Positions 29,458-39,623 of a DNA stretch of 64,000 bases are shown one piece after another. This stretch comes from Nannochloropsis salina CCMP1776. Its lineage: Eukaryota > Sar > Eustigmatophyceae > Eustigmatales > Monodopsidaceae. The notes under the pieces are model-generated. The model had not been told where the DNA came from. It ran no database searches and saw only the letters and a program-made list of their open reading frames with translations. The stretch covers positions 1,400,765 to 1,464,764 of the forward strand of contig SDOX01000005.1 in the NCBI GenBank assembly GCA_004565275.1, read 5' to 3'. Numbering within the stretch: the first letter of the stretch is position 1; each line of letters starts with the position of its first letter. Both the position numbers and the translations under genes were made by a program.

Positions 29458-31604
29458 CTACACACTCAAGTACTCGTACTTCTTGGAGATGCCTACATCT
29501 GGGCACACGTCATAGAGCCGTTCACTCAGCCTCTTCTTCATTTTTTCGCACGGGATCTGGTTGTATACCTGAGCAGCGAAGCCCATCATCAACACCTGGC
29601 GTGCCTCTCGGCGTGAGATGCCTCTGGACTGAAGGTAGAAAGCTTCGTTCTCGTCGATATCCGCCACCGTGGCCCCATGCGTGCAGTCCACATCCCCCGA
29701 ACACACCTCCAAGGTGGGCATGGCGTCCACGGTGCAGGAGTCCGTGAGCATGATGGAGCGAATCAGCTGGTCCGCCGTCACCCCCCGGGCCCGCGGCTCC
29801 AATTTCATACGTCCCTTGAACACGCAGTGGCTGTCCCCACTCACAATGTTGCACTGGTACATGTTGCTCTCCCCGCCTTTCCGGCGATGGTGTATGTAGG
29901 AGTGGATGTCGAGTTCTTGTTCCTCCCCTGTGATGGTCACCCCCTCCGTGTCCACCCGTCCCTCCGTCCCGTTCAAGGTCGCTTGGAAATTGACCCGCCC
30001 CAACTCCCCCCCCACGTTCACAAACACGTTCTTGTAGGCGCTCAGTTTCTTGGTCGTGACAGAGACCGCGTCGAACATGAGGCCCCTCGGGCCCAGCTCG
30101 TTGGCGTGCAAGTGCTGCACTTCCGCCCGTCGGTCCACACGCACCGTGGTGCAGGCATTCGCCAAGGCTGTTCCTGAGCCTAGGTCGATGTAGGACTGGA
30201 CAAATTTTCCCGCCGAGCGTTTTCGCGCCACCACCGCCAAGCGCGGGTGGGAAACTCGCACGTCTTTCTCCCCCTCCGCCCCGCCCTCCCCTTGGCTGGA
30301 GGTGGAGACGAAGATAAATTGCACGGGCGCCGACATCTCTCCCCGTTCGTCCACCACCAGGCAGGCCGCGTCTTTCACACAGGCCTGGTTCAAGCACGAA
30401 AAGGGCAAGGAACCGGACGCCAACGTGTGCCGGAGCCCCACCTCTGGCGCCCACTCGATCTCCCGGAGCAACTCCTCCTGCTCCTCCTTCGAGAACTCAA
30501 ATATGCTGCCCGCTCTCCACCCCTCCTTCGGCCCTTCCTCCTTCAACCTCGCCACTTGGGACAGCTCGGGTCGGTGGACGCCGTCCACGAAGACCACGAC
30601 CCGCCCTTCGCACACCTCCAAGGTGTGTTCCTCGATCTTCGCCTTCAATGCGGTCACCTGGGCCGGCTGTAGGACCGCGGGAGGCTTCGATGGCCGTCGC
30701 CCATACAGACGGCTTAGATCCGTGAACCGCCATGCCTCTTCTCGCCGGGTCGGTGCCCGCGTTTCACCTGCCAGAAAGCGCTCCACCCCTTCCTCCGTGG
30801 CCCGCCCGAAGGCAGGGTGGGGGTCGCGGTCTGCCAAAACAGCGTTGAACCAGTCCTTAGCTTGTTCTTCGCGCGATGGTGGCTTGAGCGCGACGGTTTC
30901 CGCTTCAATTTCTTTGCTTGACTCCTCGAAAGATGTGGACCGGGGACGGTCGGCGAGGGCGGCCGCGAGACGGGTGTTCTGATGTGATGAGGACGGTAAG
31001 GGAGTGCGCGGCGGAGGAGATGAGAGACGTCATCATGCAAGTCTTCAAAACGAGTGACACAGCCGTACGAGGCCTGGATATGTGTCCATAGGGACGATTA
31101 AACCCAATAAAGTGTCGCATGAATGCATTGTGCTGAATGTAAGGAGGACACGAGGAGGTAGAGACATGACAAAGCAAGAACCCTAACCCAAAGCAGTGAG
31201 CACTCCACACACATCAACGAGCCTACATTTGCGATAGACTGGGACGCACTCTAGACCAGGAGTGCAAGAACACAAGGTTCAAGCTCATCATGCATGCTAG
31301 CTTGATAAACCCTAACCTCACTTTCTCGTGAAGCTTTTTAGCCAGCCAACCAAATCAATACGTGCACTACACCTTTCCTCTTCTCCTGTACGTTCTTCCT
31401 TACCCTTATGCTATGCTTTTGTTGTTGCTGATGATGCATTATATTGCTTGCTTTTTGTACTCCAATTCCCCCTTGCGCGGAAGGGTTGAAGGGGGCTAGA
31501 AAGGCTTGTGCGACTCCCACTGCTGCTGCTGCAGTTGCCGCCATTATGAAGCCCGTACTGGCCCCGCGTCGCCGCAACCCCGTGTATTGCTGCCTCGGAG
31601 TCAT
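29458..31604 (-). CDS. sufD: plastid Fe-S assembly protein SufD
   Basis: Exons 31604-31404 and 30978-29458 (phase 0); about 573 residues. Exon 1 ends …HSIR and encodes ATAAAAVGVAQAFLAPF, a signal peptide with the Ala-Phe plastid motif. A start at the inner ATG (31544) is equally possible. Exon 2 opens with NTRLAAALADRP and holds the SufD core: EAWRFTDLSRL near the start, the beta-helix stretch VQHLHANELGPRG-like segment (written here EVQHLHANELG), DIHSYIHHRRKGGESNMYQCNI, and the end block SGDVDCTHGATVADIDENEAFYLQSRGI. SufD joins SufB and SufC in the SufBC2D scaffold that builds Fe-S clusters for photosystem I, ferredoxin and others. In many red-lineage plastids sufB and sufC stay in the plastid genome while sufD is nuclear, which fits this gene. 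The intron contains two short CCCTAA telomere-like motifs. Confidence 0.92.
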
Positions 31605-32563
31605 CTTGATGCAGCACTAAATTGAGAAGGTTGGTTGGGATAGGAAGCAGGGCTTGTGAATTGGTTGAAATAGGGGAAGGCGAGGCATTTTTTGCGCTTG
31701 CATTGAGAACATCACCTCCTGTATCTATATCCATTGCTTAGCGCGCCGGATCAACGTATACACTCTGTCTCAGGCCATGGAAATCACCAAGTGCATATTC
31801 CGAGGCACGAATTTCCTACGCGAATGAGCTGGCATATGTTGTTACATGGCTGGCGTCCTTTTCCGTCAATTTGAGGGGGGTTAATCCAGCCCGGAGCTCG
31901 CTCGAGGCACGGGGATGATGAGGACGGAAGAACAACGCCCGGCCGGCGCGCAGGCACCCTGATTGACAACGAAGCACATTCCTCCATGCGCGTAAACCAG
32001 GCGGGTGGTCGTGTGAAATAAAAGCGAAAGCATGATGAAGCTGATTAGGTACCCACACGTGCGGGTGGAGGGCCTGGTGTTGCTGTATGCCGAGTTAATT
32101 GCCAGCACCACACGATCGTTAGTTAGTGCCTCCATCATGGGCGAATCGTCGACAGGAGATCCTGGGTCGGTGCTTTTTGCGTTCAGTGTACGCAATGTGC
32201 AAAATTATTGGTCAAAGGGCAGCTTCTATCGCTTAGTATGCGTATTATCATCAATTGATGGTGGACTGGATTGCCAAAAGTTTTTTCCTCCATCTTTCAT
32301 CGCGTGATTTCAGTTCCTTTTGGTCCTGCTCGTCTTTCGCCATCATCTAATCTGAAAAACCACCGCACGACCACCCTTTCGATAACCTTTCGCAGATTAT
32401 ACGAGGATATCCTCTTTCTTATTGCTGTGTACACATTAAATTTCTTATTGTCCGGTGATATCCGCGAACTTCACCCTATTTATACCATCCCTTTTTTTGT
32501 CTTTTTACGTTACACCGCAGGCCCATGCGGCGTGATCTTCACACTCCAGTCGCCTCAAAGAAG
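31605..32563. promoter_or_regulatory. divergent spacer
   Basis: About 960 bases between SufD (-) and the PAPS transporter gene (+). AT-rich after 32200. No coding sequence is supported. Confidence 0.45.
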
Positions 32564-35041
32564 ATGCAGCAAATGCATTCACATGAGCGCGAGATGGAAA
32601 AAGGAAGGATCCTTCGAATAAATGAAGCGTCCGGGACATCTGAAGCCGAGAAGATGAATCTGCTGGGGGTACGTGTAAGGAGGTGACCGCTCTCTAGTGG
32701 GGGAAGTTCTCCACATGGTTTTTGGGATCAGGCTGCCACAGACGCAGCAACTCCTATTCTATGTATATAAAGATATATATACTATATTATTTCCCAGTGC
32801 CCTGTACGACAATCTGTCCAGGATGAAGCTAATCGACCTGGCTTCCACTGATGCGCGTCAGAGCTTTTCCCCTCGCTTGATGCACTCACACACTCCCACT
32901 CCCATGTGCGTAGGAACTTCCCATTGATGACCCTGACACGCCCAAGAAGAGTTCTGCCCCGACGATGTCGTTGCTGTCCACTCTTGACACCCTTCCTCGC
33001 ATCTGGAAGTTCTGCCTGTTGGTTGTGGGACTTTTCTTCTTTTTTGGCGTGCACAACCTCTTGCAAGGTACCAAGAAAGAGTTTTCACGCCTCCGGGAAG
33101 TAGACCGTCGGCCCTTGATCCCCTTTCTTCCGTTTTATGTGTTCGTCTTTTCTACGTTGCGCGTTGGGACGGTCCCGAAATTTTCTCCCTCTTGCCCCCG
33201 TCAACACCTTCCCTGATCATACACCACCTAACCTGCTGCCTTCACTCCCTGCCACTGCTCTCCCCCCTGCCTCTCTCTCCGCCCCTCCCTCCCACTGCCC
33301 TTCCACCTGCCTCTCTCTCCGCCCCTCCCTCCAGAGAAAATCATGCACTTCCCTGGCTTCACGTTCGGGTGGTCGTTGGGTTTCTTAGAGGTGTTGGGAG
33401 TGACTGTCTTCTCCTACTGGGAGCGGCGATGGTACAAGGAAGCTGGCGTCCGGCGAGGCAGTTGGCGGAGCTATGTGGGCACGACGCTTTGCCTCATGGG
33501 GAGCTCATCCCTTGCAAATAAGGTTGGATAGAGGGAAAGGAGGAAGGGAGAGTGGGGAGGAAAAGAGGATACGCTGTCGGAGAATTAGCGCCAGGCCCTC
33601 TCCCTGCCGCTCATCGCCTCCCCTCTCAAGCGATATTCACTCCTATACCTCCCTCCCTCTTTACTTCCCTCTTTGCTGTCGCCCTCAACCCCTATCTCCT
33701 CCCTCTTGCTGTCTCTTTCTTCTTTTCTGATCCCCCCGTCAGGCGCTAGACTACATTAACTACCCCACGAAGGTCGTATTCCGCTCCTGCAAGCTCATCC
33801 CGACCATGGTTATCTCCAGGTAATCTCCTCCCTCCCGACCTCCCTACCTCCCTCCCTCCCTTCTTCCTCTTCTTACTCCCTCCCACACTTCCTCCGCCTC
33901 GCTTCCACAGCGTCATGAATCAGAAGCCGTTCAAGGGCGTCGAGTATGCCGCCGCCGTGGCTGTTTGTGTCGGGCTTATGCTCTTTGCCTTCGCAGATGT
34001 CCAAGTGGCGCCATCCTTTTCGCCCTGGTAGGGAGGGAGAGACAGGGGTGGTCAAGGCAGGAAAGTCTGGTCGTGAGGCTTTGATGATGAGTGGGCTGTC
34101 AGCAGGTCTAATCGAACAGGAACCTACCCCCTCCCCTGCCCTCCCTCCCTCCCTCCCTCCTTGCCTCCTCCTCCTTTTTCCTCCTTTTCCGGCTGCAGGG
34201 GCATCACTCTCGTTTCCCTCTCTGTGGTCTGCGACGCCGTGCTGCCCAATTTGCAAGAGCGGCTCTTTGCGGAGGGATCGTCCCGCCTGGAAGGTAGGTA
34301 AGATGAGCGGGGCGACCGGACAGAGGGAGGGAGGGAGGGAGGGAGGGAGGGAGGGGTCGAGCGATGCGTGGGAGCATATCATCGAGGTGGAGAAAGGAAA
34401 ATATGGCGGTAGACCTATCCTGGTCGGTGACTTGTTCCGGGGCGCAAGCGATGCCTGCCGCGAAGGACAACGCACTTCGCCTCCCTTTCATTTTTGCCTT
34501 CCTTCCCTCCCTTCCTCCCTCCCTGATATTCCTCCCAGTCACCTTCTACTCCAACATTTTGACGCTGGGCCTCATGTCCGTCTCCACACTGCTCTCGGGT
34601 GACCTTCTTGGAGCCCTCGCCTACGCCCAAGCCGACCACAAGGCCGCCGTCCTCCTCCTTGTCTATACCTTGCTCGCCTACGTCGCCATATCCCTTCATA
34701 TGGCTTTGGTCAAATCGTTCGGATCGGTGGCTGCAGTCCTGGTGGGGAACAGCCGGAAAACCATGACGATCTGCCTCTCCTTCCTCTTGTTCCCTAAACC
34801 CTTCTCGAATTTATACGTGGTGGGCGGCATGCTCGTCTTGGCAGGACTGACCGTCTCCGTATACGTGAAAAACATGGACAAAAAGAAGGGTGCTGACGAT
34901 GCGGTCTTAAATTGTAAAGGGGAAGTGGTTGGTCCTACGGCAGTGGGCAACGGAGGGTTGATTCAGCAACAGTACTTGCGAAAAGAGAACGAAGGAACGG
35001 GCTTGGCGTCGGAAGGACAAGGAAAGGCAGGCTTGTTTTGA
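32564..35041 (+). CDS. SLC35B3-type PAPS transporter
   Basis: Proposed exons 32564-32668, 32914-33066(+1 base), 33335-33522, 33743-33819, 33911-34027, 34199-34293, 34539-35041; all junctions GT-AG with matching phases. About ten hydrophobic segments, as in the drug/metabolite transporter fold. Diagnostic blocks for the PAPST2 group: LDYINYPTKVVFRSCKLIPTM, DAVLPNLQERLF, VGNSRKTMTICLSFLLFPKPFS, and VYVKNMDKKKG at the end (KNMDK is shared with the animal protein). It would exchange PAPS for PAP across the Golgi membrane and so feed lumenal sulfotransferases such as the one at 783-2252. The first exon (MQQMHSHEREMEK…) is inferred from phase fit; a start at 32965 (MSLLSTLDTLPRIWKF) is the alternative, and a TATATAAAG box at 32764 would suit it. 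Confidence 0.85.
32764..32772 (+). promoter_or_regulatory. TATA-like element
   Basis: TATATAAAG lies 200 bases before the inner ATG at 32965 of the PAPS transporter gene. In my preferred model it falls in intron 1, so it may be chance AT-richness or the sign of an alternative, shorter transcript. Confidence 0.2.
34319..34353 (+). repeat. intronic GGGAGGG tract
   Basis: GGGA repeats about 25 bases after a 5' splice site of the PAPS transporter gene; a complementary CCTCCCT run lies near the 3' end of the same intron (34501-34523). Confidence 0.8.
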
Positions 35042-35759
35042 AAAGAACTCTGCGTTTGTCGGATGACGGGCCTATAGTCACGTCAAATGTATATCGAAAT
35101 AGAATGGATCGTCCGATCGTGAAACAAGAAAGTACCACCTTGCAATGGTGCAACTTAGTCCGGTCAGTCTGACTGCGTGTAAATCCCTTCAAAGACCGAA
35201 ATTCCACAGACATGTGCCCACTTTGAGCATTTTAGTCCATGTCTCCCTGTGATGCTTTCGGTCGCTTTACTTCGATCATAGCGCACGACATTTTTTCACG
35301 AAAAGATTCACGGTGATCTCAAATCAAATCATCAATTTATATCGCAGGACATTGTCAAGCATAGTAAAATTACTGATGTACTGATTTTTGCGGTAAAAGG
35401 TCACCAAAGGACCTGATAACCTTATTTCCCACTCGAAATCACAATGCCACCGTGGGGCGGGGAGGTTCTTGTCGAGTAATAAGCAAAAGGCCTGAAGCGA
35501 CGAGGACTTTTCATTCCAGTACCATCCAAGATCTCGTACCTCTTATCTACTGCATTATGGTCGCACTATATGCTCTTCATCGTTGTACGATCTTATGGAA
35601 AGGGTATGCGAAAGGCGTCAAAAGAATTCCCACTTCTGGCCGATGGGATAATAAGCGATCATGCTTTTGATCAAAGAAACGAGTAAAAACCGTCAACACA
35701 CGAATTTTTCTCCTTTGTGACCCCCCACGCCCATTTTGACACCTTCAGGCTTAAATAAA
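35042..35759. other. AT-rich spacer
   Basis: About 700 bases between the PAPS transporter and the lipoyl-domain gene, both plus strand. Nothing recognised; the promoter of the lipoyl-domain gene is expected here. Confidence 0.45.
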
Positions 35760-38346
35760 ATGCTGGCATTCGCTTCGAGACGACTGGTAGTTGCCGGTGC
35801 TGTCACCCGGGCAGGTATGTAACAAACGTTGAATGGGTGGTTTCTCAGTCTTGAGCGTATGTTTATTGTATAGCTCCATTGCTTGTATTTCACGTACCAT
35901 GATACTTTACTATGTGTATCATTCGACATAACACGGAGATGTGGCTAGCGCAAGCCTGTGCCACATCACATTTGTCACGCGGTGCTCTCACTTATCTTTC
36001 TCGCCATTAATCTCAATCTTGGCGCCGCGACATTCAGGCAACCGAGGGGCGCTGCCACGCGCATCATGGCCGAAAAATCTCCCAAATACGGTGGAAAGAG
36101 CCACGTTTGCATCCCTTCCTGAGCATACTGTGGTGGGAATGCCCGGTACGTTCTGTGAAACGGGGCACGTCGGCACGCCGGCCTGCCCGTCGCGTGACTC
36201 GGCAGCCTCCACCTATTTCTGCCGCATTCTCCCGCAGAAATGGGAAAGGGGTCGGAGAAAGGGTTCGAGAGGGGGATGTTCTTCAGGATGCTCAAAGTTG
36301 GTTGCCGTTTTTCTCTTCGTGGACCTTTGTGAGGTCTTATTTGTGCTGTACTCGTCAATCAACCGTTGGCGGTCAGAGCCATGCTGTCCTGCGATAGATC
36401 CAGGCGTTCCAATACTGGATCTAGATTTTAAATAGTGTTCTTAGTCCACTCATTTCAATTCTCTCATGTCCGACACATCCATCCATGTTCAGCACTTTCG
36501 CCCACGATGACCCACGGGAATGTGGCGGTGTGGCACAAGAAGGTTGGTGGGAAGGATAGCCCTGGGGAGGGAGATGGAAAACTGGGGGGAGTCCCTCGGC
36601 CAAAAGCGTGAGCGTGGGTGATGAAAATGGACGGTTGGACGGAAAGGATGGATGGGACGTTTTTTGGGCCCTGGAGGAGGAAGCCCGGGTAGGGTTACGG
36701 TTGGGGTAACGGTTAGAGATTTGGGGGGAGGACGCGGCGGTGGTCAGGGGGGGGGGGGGGGGGTGGGGGGGGGGCAAGTATCAACATGAAGGTCCACTTT
36801 CTCGCTGGCTCACATTTCATCTGCACTTCTTTCGCTCCCTTTCTTCCCAGGAAGGCGATGAAATCGGGCCGGGCGATGCCCTGTGCGACATCGAGACGGA
36901 CAAGGCAACCATGGCCTTCGAAGCGCAGGTACGTCGGGGTGGCTACAAGGGGGAGGCGGCGACGCAGTGCCAGAGAAATGACAGCTGGAACAGCGGAAGC
37001 TGGGCGTCAAGTCTCACCCTTTTTGAGAAAGGGGTAGCGGGAGGTATTGATGAGGCTCCCTGCCGGGGGATAGGGTGGGAAGGGGAAGATGCCCCGCAGG
37101 CACCTTAGGCACCTTACCCACACCTTTGTAATTCGAGTGGAATTTTTCACCCGCCCCTGCACCGTCTTCTCCCCCCTGCATTTTCCCTATCTTTTTTCTT
37201 CCTTTCTTTTCATCAGGATGAGGGAGCCGTGGCCAAAATCCTAGTCGAAGAGGGCACGAGCGACATTGCCGTCGGATCACCCATCATGGTGAGCAGCCGT
37301 CCCTCCCTCCCTCTTTCCTTCCCTCCCTCTTTCCCTCCCTCCCTCCCTCTTTCCTTCCCTCCCTCTTTCCCTCCCTCCCTCCCTCTTTCCTTCCCTCCCT
37401 CTTTCCCTCCCTCCCTCCCTCTTTCCTTCCCTCCCTCTTTCCCTCCCTCCCTGCCTCCCTCGAACACTCCCCCGCTGCGCCCCTGCCCCCTTCCCACCCC
37501 TCTCTCCTCTCTTCTCCCACCCCTTCCCTCCTTCCCTCCCTCCTGTGTCAGGTCATCGTCGAGTCCAAAGATGACGTGGCCGCCTTCGCCGATTTTACGC
37601 TCCCGCAAGCCAGCTCCGCCCCCGCTGCTGCAGCCAAGGAAGAAGGTGCTCCTCCTCCCTCTCCCCCTCCCCCTCCTTCTCCTCAAGGCACGGCACCGCC
37701 TCCTCCCCCTCGTCCTCCTTCCCCGTCAAGCCCCCCCCCTCCTCCTGTCACGCAGACATCCCCTCCGCCGGCGAAGACTGCGTCCCCTACCTCCCCTCCC
37801 TCCCCCCCTACCTCCCCCCCTTCCTCCCCCTCTCCCTCGATACCAGATGAGTCCTATGCCTTCAAACGCTGGGGAACTTTCGCCCGGGGCGGGGCTTTGG
37901 CGAAGAGGTAGGAGGGAAGGGAATTTCGTGCCTGGCATGTCTTTTGAAAGAAAGGGGATTTCAGATGTCGGATTCAATCGTCTCATTGGCGGGTTTTGTG
38001 AGGCATCTGTGGCCCTCCTGTACACCTGCGAAGCTGGGAATGTTCCTCTTCTCCATGCATTTCTTTTTAAAAATCCCTCCTTTTTTTATCCCTTTGTTAG
38101 TCATTTGTGGGTCGTTGTCTTCTTTTCTGGTCTTGATCGCTGTCTCCTTTTCTATCATGAGAATGACTGTGAAAGGGATTAGGCTGATATTTAGCGCTCA
38201 ACGATTGAAGATATCTTAAACTAGCAGGCCATCATTTCTTCTGCGAAATCTGATCATTTCTTTACTCTCCCGTTGACCGCAGTCTTAGCAAGGCGCAAAA
38301 GGCATACGTGGATGCCTTCGGCTCCACTGGTCAAACGCCTTTGTGA
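35760..38346 (+). CDS. mitochondrial lipoyl-domain protein lacking E3-binding and catalytic domains
   Basis: Seven exons: 35760-35814, 36038-36145, 36493-36542, 36851-36928, 37217-37288, 37552-37907, 38283-38346. All are GT-AG and the lengths sum to exactly 783 bases (260 residues plus stop). The N-terminus MLAFASRRLVVAGAVTRAG is a mitochondrial presequence. Residues about 45-130 form a lipoyl domain of pyruvate dehydrogenase E2 type: LPEHTVVGMPALSPTM, then GNVAVWHKKEGDEIGPGDALC, IETDKATMAFEAQ (Lys of DKA is the lipoylation site), and PIMVIVESKDDV. A long Pro/Ser/Ala linker follows. The end reads SYAFKRWGTFARGGALAK then SLSKAQKAYVDAFGSTGQTPL. No E3-binding domain or acyltransferase domain (HxxxD) is present. 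It may be an E3BP-like or free swinging-arm component of a 2-oxoacid dehydrogenase complex; the tail is not recognised. Confidence 0.82.
37299..37452 (+). repeat. 36-base minisatellite, four copies, in an intron
   Basis: The marker CTTTCCTT recurs at 37313, 37349, 37385 and 37421, a period of exactly 36 bases. Pyrimidine-only units of CCCTCC type. It lies in intron 5 of the lipoyl-domain gene. Confidence 0.9.
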
Positions 38347-39623
38347 CAGGAAGAGATCAGTCTTACCGCCAGAGGTGGAGCATCCCGCAGAGTTTGATAC
38401 CTGTCAAATCAGGATTGGATCGTGTACGAAGGAAAAGGGAAGAGGTAGTCAAGGATAGAGAGGGCTTTTTTAAAAAAGGTTATGGGTATAGATTATGCTG
38501 ATGGATCAAATCAATCGATGCCAGTAGATTTCATCCATATATGAGGAAGAAGAAGTTGATCGATTTCATGGTCTGGGTACGAGAATTTAATATTGTCGCA
38601 GTTTTGCGGCACGATTTTTTTTCGGGATTAGCAAATTATTTCAATAAATTTTTCTGTCGCATTGTGTTTTGTTTTTCCATTTGATGCAGGAAAAATATCC
38701 ATATCTCCCGAAAATGACTGTAGCAACATGAATGAAGGTCCTCCCATGGCTTTTCAAATGCATCGATGTGCAGGACACAGGAAACACTACAAGGGGGCTT
38801 GCATGGGGGGCCTCACTAGACTCAACTGTTTGTGCAGGTTGACAACATAGTGAAAATCAATTCTCATGCCACTTCAACCGTCCCTTTCCAAGTGAGCAAT
38901 TTTTCTCTTCCTACCTGTTAGGGTTCATGCTTACGGTCCAATTCATTTATTACTTTTATTTTTCACGAAAATTGCACGTGTTTCTTTCGTGCATACAACA
39001 AGAATGGCACACTCGGTAGAAAATATACACGACAACAGCCTGGTGACTTTAAAAACTGTTTTCTTCTTAAGCCGCTATCCGCCGTGTGATAGTCGACTCG
39101 CGAGAAGTTCGTGACGTACGCTTTTAACGGGAGTTGCATTTGTATTGGGGCGCGAGTGAGAAAGAAAGCCAACATCGGTATCAACTCTCGTCAAAAATCA
39201 GGAGATACATCAACATCAAAAATTCTTGTTGTCATAAGGCGTCCTGAAGCTCGTTATTTTACTTACAATTTTGCATTATTCAGTAGTTTTGACGGGCATA
39301 TAGGAATGGCGTCAGACCTTAACGGCCCCGATGCCCCAGCAGAAGCCGTTATCTCCGTCTTATTTTCCTGTCATGTGTTCAAGTTCCTATTCTCTGTCCC
39401 CCGCATCTTTGGGCTTTGCCGGGGGATTTTCGTGCTCTCTGTAATTTTTGTACGTGACGAGTGTGTTTCTAGTGAGCAAGTACCCAGAGCTTCCCGTCGT
39501 TGGGAGCTGTACCTGTCTACAGACGTGCAACGTGGTGGTGCGGGATGTGGCGTAGGCAAGAAAGCTCTTGGGCTTGTGCTTACAGTTTAGGCGCTTAATC
39601 TTTTTCCTTTCAAACAGTGCGAC
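38347..39623. other. AT-rich spacer, possible upstream exon of the Zn2Cys6 gene
   Basis: Mostly AT-rich and empty. At 39306 an ATG opens MASDLNGPDAPAEA, which reads like a real N-terminus; it could splice to an acceptor (CAAACAG) at 39617 in the right phase, but the donor (GTTATC) is weak. A TTAGGG motif occurs at about 38920. Confidence 0.35.

Noticed and set aside
28708-29747. Plus-strand frames of up to 300 codons, Pro/Ser/Phe-rich
   Set aside because: They run through pyrimidine-rich spacer and into the antisense of SufD; no motif.
37299-37460. Regular repeat considered as a CRISPR array
   Set aside because: The units are contiguous without spacers, pyrimidine-only, and inside an intron of a nuclear gene.
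37213-37686. Minus-strand frame of Gly/Arg/Lys/Glu repeats
   Set aside because: It is the antisense reading of the 36-base minisatellite and of the Pro-rich linker.
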